8,488 nt of DNA from the NCBI GenBank assembly GCA_009649835.1, contig PYCK01000170.1, forward strand, positions 1 through 8,488. Reading direction: 5' to 3'. Shown piece after piece: positions 1 through 6,712 of this stretch. Source of the DNA: Candidatus Methanocomedens sp. (GTDB lineage: Archaea > Halobacteriota > Methanosarcinia > Methanosarcinales > Methanocomedenaceae). Position 1 is the stretch's first letter. The number at the start of each line of letters is the position of its first letter. Under the pieces are notes generated by a model. The model ran no database searches, was not told where the DNA came from, and worked only from the letters and a program-made list of their open reading frames with translations. The position numbers and the translations under genes were made by a program.

Positions 1-72
1 GAAATGATGGTGTTCAAGGACTTGCTGAAGGAAACGATTGAGGTCGATTTTAAGTTGCAGGTGGGAAAATGA
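1..72 (+). CDS. C-terminal end of an unidentified protein (cut by window edge)
   Basis: Frame 1 is open from the first base and ends in TGA at 70-72, giving a 23-residue tail that begins EMMVFKDLLK and ends VDFKLQVGK. The alternation of charged and hydrophobic residues looks like the end of a real globular protein. The tail is too short to assign to a family. It converges on the AlkD-like gene with a gap of about 45 bp. The alternative is a chance open stretch, since 23 codons without a stop is not strong evidence. Confidence 0.5.
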   Translation, partial: EMMVFKDLLKETIEVDFKLQVGK

Positions 73-117
73 TAACTGTTCAGGTAAAAACATTTTATGT
101 TCACTGACTATTGCTGA

Positions 118-822
118 TTATTTACCCAAATAGAATTTTCGTTTATCTTCATCAAATTTCTCGATAGCATATCTTAGCATAGTTCTTGGCATTTCAAGGT
201 AGTGTTTTTGTAGGAATTCTTCTTCTATTGTGAGATCCCTTTTGCCAACTTCTCTCAACATCCAGCCAACTGCTTTATGGATGAGGTCATGCTCGTCGAA
301 TAAAAGAATTTCTGATATCTTCAACGCATCTTCAAATGTGTTGGTTTTTATGAAAGTAAATGTTGAGAGTATTGATATTCTTCGCTCCCACAGGTTGTCT
401 GAGCTTGCCAATCTGTATAATATTGATCTGTCTTTATCCAGTAGAAAATGCCCTAGAATATGTGGTGCTGAGCTGTCAACAAGATCCCAATTGTTCACAT
501 TTTTTATATTATCCACATAAAAATCAACGATTTCCTGTTTTCCCCTGTAGTCCTCTTTGTTGTATTTGAGGACCAGTATGAATAAAGAGGTCAATCTATA
601 TTCATGGATACTGCTTTCCAGCAACTGGCCGATGTCATCAAATGCGAGACCTGAATACCTTTTTGCGATCTTACGCTGCTCAGGAACTTTGATACCAAGA
701 AAGATGTCGCCTTCGCCATATTCACCATTTCCGGTCTTGAAAAATCTTGATAAGACCCTGGCTTTTTCGGGGTCAGCTAATTGTTGAAGTTCGTCTTTAA
801 TATTTTCCAGCTCTTTGGTCAT
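118..822 (-). CDS. AlkD-like DNA alkylation repair protein (HEAT-repeat DNA glycosylase)
   Basis: This 234-residue, all-helical protein fits the AlkC/AlkD DNA-alkylation-repair family, which removes N3- and N7-alkylated purines without base flipping. Family hallmarks are visible: an N-terminal region with GIKVPEQRKIAK (43-54), NNWDLVDSSAPHILG (110-124), WERRISILSTF (145-155) and HKAVGWMLREVGKRD (182-196). From what is known of Bacillus cereus AlkD (W109, D113, R148, W187), the likely counterparts are W112, D116, R147 or R148, and W187. The length is normal for the family. No Shine-Dalgarno site precedes the ATG, but a TATA-like box lies about 25 bp upstream, so the mRNA may be leaderless. The gene stands alone, convergent with the fragment at 1-72. 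The family call is fairly secure; substrate specificity is not determined. Confidence 0.88.
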   Translation of the reverse strand: MTKELENIKDELQQLADPEKARVLSRFFKTGNGEYGEGDIFLGIKVPEQRKIAKRYSGLAFDDIGQLLESSIHEYRLTSLFILVLKYNKEDYRGKQEIVDFYVDNIKNVNNWDLVDSSAPHILGHFLLDKDRSILYRLASSDNLWERRISILSTFTFIKTNTFEDALKISEILLFDEHDLIHKAVGWMLREVGKRDLTIEEEFLQKHYLEMPRTMLRYAIEKFDEDKRKFYLGK

Positions 823-842
823 ATTGGCTGAATATATTTTAA

Positions 843-850
843 AGTATAAA
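843..850 (-). promoter_or_regulatory. Putative TATA box (box A) of the AlkD-like gene
   Basis: On the minus strand the bases read TTTATACT, close to the archaeal box A consensus TTTAWATA, and are centred about 25 bp before the ATG at 822. Together with the lack of a Shine-Dalgarno site this suggests transcription starts at or next to the start codon. A second A/T-rich run (TTTAAAATATA) lies closer, at about 832-843, and could be the true box. Confidence 0.45.
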
Positions 851-859
851 TGTGTTTTT

Positions 860-1057
860 TTATAAGTTGTTCACAGGCAGTTCGTCCAGCACCTGCCTCA
901 TGCTCTTATGGTACTCATCGAAGGCACCCCGGCCCTTATTTGTGAGATGGAACATGGTGTGGGGCCTTCTGCCCATAAAGTTTTTCTCAACTTCAATATA
1001 CCCTGCGTCCTCCCCCTTACCAAATAGCAATATTACTTTCACCCCGCTAGGAGACAA
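860..1057 (-). pseudogene. Decayed winged-helix transcriptional regulator (N-terminal half lost)
   Basis: The frame ends in TAA at 860-862 and encodes a C-terminal half typical of small archaeal winged-helix regulators (about 95-100 residues): EDAGYIEVEKNFMGRRP at 16-32, then TMFHLTNKGRGAFDEY at 34-49. This corresponds to the end of the recognition helix, the beta-hairpin wing and the final helix. The preceding part, which should carry the first helices of the DNA-binding domain, is missing: only about 15 unrelated-looking residues follow a TTG codon at 1055-1057, and stops occur in the other minus-strand frames just upstream. Recognisable sequence therefore starts near 1012. FGKGEDAGY may be a mutated form of the usual LxKLEDAGY. 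The remnant lies between the AlkD-like gene and recQ. A functional 65-residue wing-only protein is possible but unlikely. Confidence 0.7.
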
Positions 1058-1132
1058 GTTATATCAGGCTTATGCCATATTGGAGATCACAATTAAAAGG
1101 ACCTAACGGCAAAATAATCAGTAATTTTCGGT

Positions 1133-3265
1133 ATGAATATGCACCAAACACTCCAGAAATACTTTGGCTATACAGAATTCCGTCCACACCAGGAAGACAT
1201 TATCAGGGATGTAGTGGATAAGAAAGACACTTTTGTGTTAATGCCTACCGGCGGCGGGAAATCGTTATGTTACCAGCTTCCCGCACTCCTGATGGAAGGC
1301 CTGAGTGTGGTCATCTCACCGCTGATATCGCTGATGAAAGACCAGGTGGACAGTTTAAGATCAAATGGCATAGCAGCCGCATATCTCAATAGCACCCAGT
1401 CAATTGCAGAAGCTGAAAAAATTACGACTGCGATCATGGATGGACAGATCAAGATCCTTTATATGGCACCCGAGCGGCTTTTAATGTCCCAGACCCTTAA
1501 ATTGCTGGAGGATGCGAAGGTCAGCCTGTTCGCAGTTGATGAGGCACACTGCATCTCTGAATGGGGGCATGATTTCAGGCCAGAGTACAGGAGGATCAGG
1601 ACATTGAGGTCAAGATTCCCGCACGTTCCCATAATTGCCCTGACAGCAACAGCCACTACAAAAGTACAGGAGGATATCACAGGCCAGCTAAACCTGGCTG
1701 GCTGCAATACATATATGGCAAGCTTTGATAGGCCCAACCTTCTCTACCAGGTCTGGCCCAAGCAGGATGCGTACGGTCAATTACTTGAGTATCTGGGAAA
1801 GTGCAGGGGCAATTCCGGTATAATCTATTGCCAGAGCCGGAATACCGTGGATACACTAACAAAAAAGCTCCAACGAAGCGCGTTCAGGGCCCTGCCATAC
1901 CATGCCGGCCTGTCCGACATCCAGCGGGCCAGGAACCAGGAAAGTTTCATAAAGGACGATACCGACATCATTGTTGCCACTATTGCCTTCGGTATGGGGA
2001 TCGATAAACCCAATGTGCGTTTTGTCATACACTATGACCTGCCCAAAAACCTTGAAGGCTACTACCAGGAAACCGGCAGGGGAGGACGGGACGGATTGGC
2101 TTGTGACTGCATCCTGTTCTTTAGCCATGGAGACCGTTATAAGATAGAGTATTTCATCAACAAGAAGAACAGCAAAAAGGAGCAGGACATTGCATTGGCC
2201 CAGCTCAGGGCAATGACAGATTACTGCGAGAGCAGTACCTGCCGTCGTAGGGTATTGCTAAGTTATTTTGGTGAAGATATGGGTGAAAAAAATTGTGGTA
2301 AGTGTGATGTCTGCATCTCACCCAGGGAAACCTTTGACGGCACCGGAGCTGCACAAAAGCTTCTGGTATGTGTGGAAGAACTTGACCAGCGGTTCGGAAT
2401 GAATCATGTGATCGATGTCCTGATCGGGTCAAAGAATAAGAGAATAATTACTAAAGGCCATCATTTGCTGAAAAGTCATGGAGCAGGGCGCGATTATTCC
2501 AAAGCACAGTGGCAGGCCATTGCCAGGGAAATGATACAGCAGGGGGTGTTACGTGTTGAGGGTATCAGGTATCCGTTACTGACCTTGAACCATGATAGCA
2601 GGGAAATACTGGATGGAAACCAGGCGATCAGCTTAGTGAAACCGACAGAAGAGAGGCAGATAATACGCCAGCAAGAAAATATGTCTGCCGAAACCGGATT
2701 ATTCGACAGGTTAAAACGGCTAAGGAAAACACTTGCTGACAGGAAGAACCTGCCGCCATATATCATATTTTCAGATACAAGCCTGGAACAGATGGCTTCG
2801 AACTTACCCGGGACACACCAGGAATTCTTGGACATAACAGGTGTGGGAGAGAATAAGTTGAAAAAATATGGTGATGCATTTTTAGCCGAGATCGCAGATC
2901 ATATTGCAGGAAAGCCTGTGCAAAGCCCGAAATTACCCAAGGGTGTACAGGGGAGTATATCTGCCACGCAGCAGGAGACTCTTGACCTTCACAGGCAGGG
3001 TTTGACTATCCAGCAGATCGCCAACACCAGGAACCTTTCTGCCAGTACCATTATCACCCATATAGAGAAACTGATCCTGGCAGGCGAGATCGATTCTATA
3101 GATCAGTGGGTAGATACACATAAGCAGCAAGCTATCCAGAAGGCAATATCAGATGTTGGACCCGAATACCTGTCCCCTATCAAGGAGAAATTGGGTGATG
3201 ATTGTATGTATAATGAGATTAAACTTGTGCGGGCTACTGTAATGGCAGCCGCATGCCAGGTTTAG
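1133..3265 (+). CDS. recQ: ATP-dependent DNA helicase RecQ, with RQC, HRDC and C-terminal HTH regions
   Basis: This 710-residue superfamily 2 helicase unwinds DNA 3'-to-5' in recombination and fork repair. Visible in order are the RecQ motif 0 (FRPHQ, 16-20), Walker A (MPTGGGKS, 37-44), DEAH (136-139) with the RecQ aromatic-rich loop (SEWGHDFRP, 142-150), motif III TATAT (171-175), motif V (AFGMGIDKP, 285-293) and motif VI with the arginine finger (QETGRGGRDG, 312-321). The RQC zinc site is C370, C388, C391 and C394, followed by a winged helix (about 405-495). An HRDC domain spans about 520-593, and a HTH_40-like domain about 608-703. The length exceeds E. coli RecQ (about 610 residues) because of the last domain. 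In-frame ATGs occur at 1133 and 1139, with no clear Shine-Dalgarno site; the first is chosen. The gene is complete, and its stop is 14 bp from the convergent small membrane gene. Confidence 0.97.
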   Translation: MNMHQTLQKYFGYTEFRPHQEDIIRDVVDKKDTFVLMPTGGGKSLCYQLPALLMEGLSVVISPLISLMKDQVDSLRSNGIAAAYLNSTQSIAEAEKITTAIMDGQIKILYMAPERLLMSQTLKLLEDAKVSLFAVDEAHCISEWGHDFRPEYRRIRTLRSRFPHVPIIALTATATTKVQEDITGQLNLAGCNTYMASFDRPNLLYQVWPKQDAYGQLLEYLGKCRGNSGIIYCQSRNTVDTLTKKLQRSAFRALPYHAGLSDIQRARNQESFIKDDTDIIVATIAFGMGIDKPNVRFVIHYDLPKNLEGYYQETGRGGRDGLACDCILFFSHGDRYKIEYFINKKNSKKEQDIALAQLRAMTDYCESSTCRRRVLLSYFGEDMGEKNCGKCDVCISPRETFDGTGAAQKLLVCVEELDQRFGMNHVIDVLIGSKNKRIITKGHHLLKSHGAGRDYSKAQWQAIAREMIQQGVLRVEGIRYPLLTLNHDSREILDGNQAISLVKPTEERQIIRQQENMSAETGLFDRLKRLRKTLADRKNLPPYIIFSDTSLEQMASNLPGTHQEFLDITGVGENKLKKYGDAFLAEIADHIAGKPVQSPKLPKGVQGSISATQQETLDLHRQGLTIQQIANTRNLSASTIITHIEKLILAGEIDSIDQWVDTHKQQAIQKAISDVGPEYLSPIKEKLGDDCMYNEIKLVRATVMAAACQV

Positions 3266-3279
3266 GTTGTTGGAGTATC

Positions 3280-3576
3280 TCAATTCTTAATTTCTGTTTT
3301 TCCCAGGAACCTGTCTGCTGTTTTGGCCCCGCCGAACACATCCTCTCGCTGCCCCTTTTTATTAATGAACATTCCTAACAACACAAGCAGCAGACCGAAT
3401 TCAGGATTGACCTGTACCACGATTCCTCCCAGAAACACCAAAAACATTGCAGCCATGCCCTTCATTGCACCTTTCCGGTATGATTCCAGTCTTGTGCGCC
3501 TGAATATGCGAATATCCCGCAGGGTTAAAAACGCCACCACTGCAAAGGCCGCCACAGAGATTGCAAAATAATACAT
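3280..3576 (-). CDS. Small membrane protein downstream of the HARP-like gene, function unknown
   Basis: This 98-residue protein has three apparent membrane segments: about 2-19, 39-56 and 58-72. Between the first two lies a strongly basic loop (R20 to K39, with IRIFRRTRLESYRKG), and a polar tail follows (73-98, KKGQREDVFGGAK...). By the positive-inside rule the basic loop should be cytoplasmic. No enzymatic motif is visible and I do not recognise the family. The start codon lies 6 bp after the stop of the HARP-like gene, and a weak AGGT Shine-Dalgarno element sits inside the last codons of that gene, so the two are probably co-transcribed and may be coupled. A functional link to RNA processing is only a guess from position. 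The reading frame is convincing because of its hydrophobic pattern and operon position. Confidence 0.8.
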   Translation of the reverse strand: MYYFAISVAAFAVVAFLTLRDIRIFRRTRLESYRKGAMKGMAAMFLVFLGGIVVQVNPEFGLLLVLLGMFINKKGQREDVFGGAKTADRFLGKTEIKN

Positions 3577-3582
3577 GTTTCA

Positions 3583-4260
3583 CTACCTTTTCTTATGCTG
3601 CAGGTATTCCTTGAGCATGGCAGGGAAGGACTTTGCTTCCACAAACCTTAATCCCAGTTGTTCCGCCCATTTCTGCACACCCATATCCGATGCCACTACA
3701 GCCGCATCAAGTTCCTTGGCCAGCAGCAACACATCAATATCAGGGCCGCTGTCCAGGATACCGTATCTGAGGGCCGTGCGGTATTTATCCCTGAACTTTC
3801 CCACAACACTACCAATGATATCACGTTCAATTTCTATCTCGATATTTTTTTTATCCTGTGCCTTTGACGTGAGAAATAAGCATTCGGTAGCACCTTCCCA
3901 GATGGCATTCTCAGCAATGCTCATACCTTTGTTAATACGACTTCGCATGTAATCCACGTATTCATAGAATATCTTTGAAGGTATCTTTACCTCGTAGCGG
4001 TCCGGCGTTTTTTTAACCAGCCAGGTATCGATCTTGGCGATCACTTCATCCTCGCAACCATTGTTCTTGATAAAACCATGCAGTTCATTATAGACAGACG
4101 GGTAGGGTATATAACAACTGAGCTCGTATGATAATCTGGCCTCTGCAATAATGTCCAGGATACTGTTAATCCCTTCACACAGTGTCTTGTATCCTTCCTT
4201 CTCCCTGGTTGCAGAATCTGTCAATGCACTGGTATCAAGCACAAATCGCTGTCGTAACAT
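3583..4260 (-). CDS. HARP-type protein-only RNase P / 'RNA ligase partner' PIN-domain protein
   Basis: This 225-residue protein belongs to the archaeal UPF0278/'RNA ligase partner' family, now known as HARP (homologues of Aquifex RNase P). These are PIN-like metallonucleases that cut 5' leaders from pre-tRNA. Visible features are the N-terminal PIN strand FVLDTSAL (6-13, D9), a long helical middle (about 97-165) matching the protruding helices, and the C-terminal acidic cluster LDSGPDID (169-176) with SDMGV (191-195). D170, D174 and D192 have the same spacing as the Aquifex catalytic aspartates as I recall them (138, 142, 160), with D9 matching D7, so the active site looks intact. Most archaea with HARP also carry RNA-based RNase P, so its physiological role there is uncertain. 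The family's usual RNA ligase neighbour is absent; a small membrane protein follows instead. Confidence 0.9.
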   Translation of the reverse strand: MLRQRFVLDTSALTDSATREKEGYKTLCEGINSILDIIAEARLSYELSCYIPYPSVYNELHGFIKNNGCEDEVIAKIDTWLVKKTPDRYEVKIPSKIFYEYVDYMRSRINKGMSIAENAIWEGATECLFLTSKAQDKKNIEIEIERDIIGSVVGKFRDKYRTALRYGILDSGPDIDVLLLAKELDAAVVASDMGVQKWAEQLGLRFVEAKSFPAMLKEYLQHKKR

Positions 4261-4335
4261 AATAGAACACTAAGTAATATATTGACAGTTGTAGATACTA
4301 AAGTTTTGCTATATCCACTTTCACAATCAATCATT

Positions 4336-4344
4336 CTTAAATAT
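4336..4344 (+). promoter_or_regulatory. Putative TATA box of fdhD
   Basis: The bases CTTAAATAT resemble an archaeal box A and lie about 50 bp before the fdhD ATG in the 133-bp gap between the divergent HARP-like gene and fdhD. Transcription would then begin near 4362-4368, giving a leader of about 25-30 nt. Other A/T-rich runs in the gap (4275-4283, 4295-4304, 4308-4316) could serve the HARP-like gene on the other strand, but I cannot choose among them. Confidence 0.4.
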
Positions 4345-4347
4345 GGA

Positions 4348-4375
4348 TACAGAAATATAGCAGTTCAATTCTGTA
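4348..4375. repeat. 7-bp inverted repeat in the fdhD leader/promoter
   Basis: TACAGAA at 4348-4354 is matched by its reverse complement TTCTGTA at 4369-4375, with a 14-bp spacer. The site overlaps the predicted transcription start just downstream of the TATA-like box, where an archaeal repressor could bind. Seven-base arms can arise by chance in A/T-rich DNA, so this is only a candidate operator. Confidence 0.25.
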
Positions 4376-4393
4376 GATTATGGGATCGGTGCT

Positions 4394-5146
4394 ATGTATA
4401 AGCAGGAATATGAAACAGTCGAGATTATTAACAGCAATGCCCGGTCATCAAGTTTTACTGCCGCGGTAGAAGAAACTGTAGAACTATTTGTGAATAATGC
4501 GCGTATAGCTTCCATCTTAACATCTCCCGGAAAGCTTGAACAACTGGCAGTTGGATATCTTGTATGTGAGGGTTTTGTCAGTGCTCCATCTGATATCCAG
4601 GATGTCAGGATTGATAGTGAAAACAGGATTTATGCTGAAATCACCCCAAACGACCATTTCGATATTAGGTTGGAGATCCGCTCATCAGGATGCGTAGGTG
4701 TTGACCGGGAGGATAATGAGGATGTCAAGGTGGAATCAGATAGTCATTTCCACCCTGATGTCATACAAGGTTCGCTTCACTACCTGGAATCTGAAATATA
4801 CCAGCAAACCAGGGGCACCCATGCCGCTTGTATTATTGACAGGCAAGGTGGTTGCATTGCCTGTGCCATTGATGTGGGACGGCATAATGCTGTGGATAAG
4901 GCTATCGGACAGGCAATAATGGACGGTTTCAACCCTGGTGAGCACTTTATCCTGTCCACAGGACGACAGCCGGCTGGTATGGTAATGAAAGCAGCACGGG
5001 CAGGTATACCCCTGGTAGTGACAAAGGCTGCACCCTTAAATAGCGGCATAGAAGCTGCAAGGCGCACAGGTATTTGCCTTGTGGGGTTAGCAACTCCAGG
5101 CAGAATGATGGTTTTTTCGAATCAATGGCGTATTGATGGGTGTTGA
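4394..5146 (+). CDS. fdhD: FdhD-family sulfurtransferase for molybdo-/tungstoenzyme maturation (variant cysteine pattern)
   Basis: FdhD carries persulfide sulfur from a cysteine desulfurase to the bis-MGD cofactor of formate dehydrogenases and related Mo/W enzymes, in the cytoplasm. Family signatures are clear: TRGTHAAC (139-146), DVGRHNAVDKAIG (160-172), STGRQPAGMVMKAARAGIP (188-206), and TKAAPLNSGIEAA (210-222) leading to CLVGLATPGRMMVFSN (228-243). The length, 250 residues, is normal. The canonical catalytic-loop CxxC is reduced to C100-V-G-V103: the essential first cysteine remains and the second is lost. A separate CIAC (C154, C157) sits just before the DVGRHN motif. Archaeal targets could include formate dehydrogenase or formylmethanofuran dehydrogenase; none is encoded here. 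The sugar nucleotidyltransferase follows on the same strand after 40 bp. No convincing Shine-Dalgarno site is seen. Confidence 0.92.
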   Translation: MYKQEYETVEIINSNARSSSFTAAVEETVELFVNNARIASILTSPGKLEQLAVGYLVCEGFVSAPSDIQDVRIDSENRIYAEITPNDHFDIRLEIRSSGCVGVDREDNEDVKVESDSHFHPDVIQGSLHYLESEIYQQTRGTHAACIIDRQGGCIACAIDVGRHNAVDKAIGQAIMDGFNPGEHFILSTGRQPAGMVMKAARAGIPLVVTKAAPLNSGIEAARRTGICLVGLATPGRMMVFSNQWRIDGC

Positions 5147-5171
5147 ACCTGATAATACGGGAAATATATCA

Positions 5172-5178
5172 AAAGGAG
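5172..5178 (+). promoter_or_regulatory. Strong Shine-Dalgarno site that sets the nucleotidyltransferase start
   Basis: AAAGGAG lies 8 bp before the ATG at 5187 and is the clearest ribosome binding site in the window. It fixes the start at 5187 rather than at the in-frame ATG at 5133, which overlaps the end of fdhD and would add 18 residues before the conserved MKGLIPAAGMGTRL start. Confidence 0.8.
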
Positions 5179-5186
5179 AAACAAAT

Positions 5187-5915
5187 ATGAAAGGACTGAT
5201 CCCCGCCGCCGGTATGGGCACCAGGCTAAAACCATACACCAACGCCATCCCGAAAGAACTGCTGCCCGTAGGCGGCAAGGCCGTCATCGAACACGTTATC
5301 GATGCCTTCAGGGAGGCGGATATCACAGATATTACCATCGTAGTGGGCTGGAAGAAGAACGCCATACTGGACTACCTGGGTTCCGGACAGCGTATGGGTG
5401 TGAACCTGACTTACGTAGTGCAGGATGAGAGGCTGGGCCTTGCCAATGCCATATATGCCGGTCGTTATGTCGTGGGACACAGTACATTTGCTGTGATACT
5501 GGGCGATAATTTCTTTTATCCAAAGACCTTCCTGCGCGACCTCAAGGAGTTCCACCAGCAGCAAGGGGCCGATGTGACCCTGGGAGTAACAGACATCCAG
5601 GACACCACCCGCCACGGCATCATTGCATACCAGGGTATGGATGTGACTGATATTGTGGAAAAACCCAGCCCGGAAGATGCACCCAGTATGAAGGGGTCTG
5701 CGGGCATCTATATCATGAGTGCTGAAGTGTTCGATACCATCTGCCTTATTGAGCCCGGTGTGAACAACGAGTACCAGCTGGCCGATGCCTTCAATTTAAT
5801 GATAAAGCGGGGGCGCAAGGTTGTATTCCGGGATATTCCCGGCTATCATATAGATGTGGGCACGCCCGAAGACCTGCGTGAGGCAAACCGCTTATTTTAC
5901 CTGCGGGAAGGGTAA
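5187..5915 (+). CDS. Sugar-1-phosphate nucleotidyltransferase (RmlA/GalU-like, short form)
   Basis: This 242-residue Rossmann-like enzyme condenses an NTP with a sugar 1-phosphate to give an NDP-sugar for glycan or glycoprotein synthesis. It shows the nucleotide-binding start GLIPAAGMGTRLKPYT (3-18), PKELLPVGGKAVIEHVI (22-38), the metal/substrate motif LGDNFFY (105-111), VEKP (157-160), GIYIM (173-177) and HIDVGTPEDL (221-230). It lacks the C-terminal left-handed beta-helix found in longer archaeal GlmU-like proteins, so it resembles the short glucose-1-phosphate thymidylyltransferase type. Which base and sugar it uses cannot be read from sequence. It probably shares a transcript with fdhD (40-bp gap) but has its own strong Shine-Dalgarno site. 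Its stop is 2 bp from the convergent membrane gene. Confidence 0.92.
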   Translation: MKGLIPAAGMGTRLKPYTNAIPKELLPVGGKAVIEHVIDAFREADITDITIVVGWKKNAILDYLGSGQRMGVNLTYVVQDERLGLANAIYAGRYVVGHSTFAVILGDNFFYPKTFLRDLKEFHQQQGADVTLGVTDIQDTTRHGIIAYQGMDVTDIVEKPSPEDAPSMKGSAGIYIMSAEVFDTICLIEPGVNNEYQLADAFNLMIKRGRKVVFRDIPGYHIDVGTPEDLREANRLFYLREG

Positions 5916-5917
5916 AG

Positions 5918-6553
5918 TCACCTGTTCCGGTAATGCACAAAATTGTATATCAAAATTGATGCCACCACCAGCACGATGAAGTAGGGTATATAGTGCTGGA
6001 CCGGCTCCAGGTATTGCATTACAGTATCAGCGGTCACAGCCCAGAACATGGAAGCAATCAGGGACGCAGACGCTATCACAGGTATGATCTCACGAACAGA
6101 GAAACCCAGGAGTTTTGCAAAACATGCAGTTGCAAGCCCTCCTGTCATCTGGAACGGGATAAAACAAATAATGAATAGTCCCACAAGGCCGAACTTATGC
6201 ATCACACCGCTTTTATTGGAAGTGATTATCTCTGAGAAATTCATGAACGGTGCCATTAGCGGGAACTGCTTCAACTCTTTATGGAATAATACAAAAATAG
6301 GAAGACCTACTAACATGGCCCCGATATCAGATATGAAACTGACCAATATCAGCAAGTGAATGGACATCTCCCTGGAGGCACCATGCAGCATAGCGAACTC
6401 CCGGCCGGACAGCATCTGGGTACTGAAGACCAGTAGTAACTCCCTCAGCAGTCCAAATTGGTAGAATATGAAAAGCACTATTGAGACCGATATCACTCCT
6501 GTTACGAATACTCCTATAAGAAAGCGGTCAGATTCTGTTTTTTCGATGCTCAT
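5918..6553 (-). CDS. Small-multidrug-export-like (PF06695-type) integral membrane protein
   Basis: This 211-residue protein has about five hydrophobic segments: roughly 11-33, 66-89, 121-140, 150-172 and 189-206. The stretch MHKFGLVGLFIICFIPFQMTG (118-138) followed by ATACFAKLLGF (141-151) matches the hallmark of the family annotated as putative small multidrug export proteins, in which a K/R-G-hydrophobic run leads to a P-x-x-G-T/G turn and an LLG. The usual PLPGTG turn is changed here to PFQMTGG. Despite the family name, transport activity is not well established and the substrate is unknown. The ATG at 6551-6553 has no Shine-Dalgarno site; an A/T-rich GATATATCT lies about 12-20 bp upstream. 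The gene follows the relic-bearing gap after arfC on the same strand. Confidence 0.75.
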   Translation of the reverse strand: MSIEKTESDRFLIGVFVTGVISVSIVLFIFYQFGLLRELLLVFSTQMLSGREFAMLHGASREMSIHLLILVSFISDIGAMLVGLPIFVLFHKELKQFPLMAPFMNFSEIITSNKSGVMHKFGLVGLFIICFIPFQMTGGLATACFAKLLGFSVREIIPVIASASLIASMFWAVTADTVMQYLEPVQHYIPYFIVLVVASILIYNFVHYRNR

Positions 6554-6554
6554 A

Positions 6555-6665
6555 TTATTTTAGCGATATATCTTTGGTCTGATTATCAGGATTATAGATA
6601 ACTATTTTCAATTCACTTTCACTATCATCCCCGGCTGTACTCCCGGTAGGATTTTGCAAAGCCAT
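6555..6665 (-). CDS. Possible 36-residue ORF immediately upstream of the membrane protein gene
   Basis: An ATG at 6663-6665 opens 36 codons ending in TAA at 6555-6557, one base before the membrane protein ATG. The peptide has an acidic, Ser/Thr-rich start (GSTAGDDSESE, 8-18) and then LKIVIYNPDNQTKDISLK. It overlaps the end of the cbiA/cfbB-like relic in another frame. It could be a coupled leader ORF, the tail of a lost gene, or chance: the frame is blocked by a TAG a few codons upstream and no ribosome binding site is clear. Confidence 0.22.
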   Translation of the reverse strand: MALQNPTGSTAGDDSESELKIVIYNPDNQTKDISLK

Positions 6666-6712
6666 CCATTGACACCGCTATGGGTACCTGCTATCATTAC
6701 TGATTTTGTCAT
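6625..6712 (-). pseudogene. Relic of a cobyrinate / Ni-sirohydrochlorin a,c-diamide synthase gene (internal deletion)
   Basis: From the ATG at 6710-6712 the minus strand reads MTKSVMIAGTHSGV, which matches the start of CbiA/CfbB-type amidotransferases, where IAGTHSGV is followed by GKT of the P-loop. Here the match breaks exactly before GKT: the frame continues as unrelated residues to a TGA at 6608-6610. In the next frame the following bases read GFAKSYREYSRG and stop at 6625-6627, which resembles the family's C-terminal end (NPxFAKSFVE-like). The simplest reading is that about 1.3 kb was deleted, leaving both ends of the gene. The start keeps a good ribosome binding site (GGTGAT, 6718-6723), 29 bp after the arfC stop, suggesting a former arfC-cbiA/cfbB operon. 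The N-terminal match is strong; the C-terminal match is tentative. Confidence 0.6.

Noticed and set aside
3323..3571. 82-codon plus-strand frame within the small membrane gene
   Set aside because: It is the antisense shadow of a gene with a clear hydrophobic pattern and operon spacing.
5133..5186. 18-residue N-terminal extension of the nucleotidyltransferase, starting inside fdhD
   Set aside because: A strong AAAGGAG site precedes the ATG at 5187, where the conserved protein begins; the extension has no family similarity.
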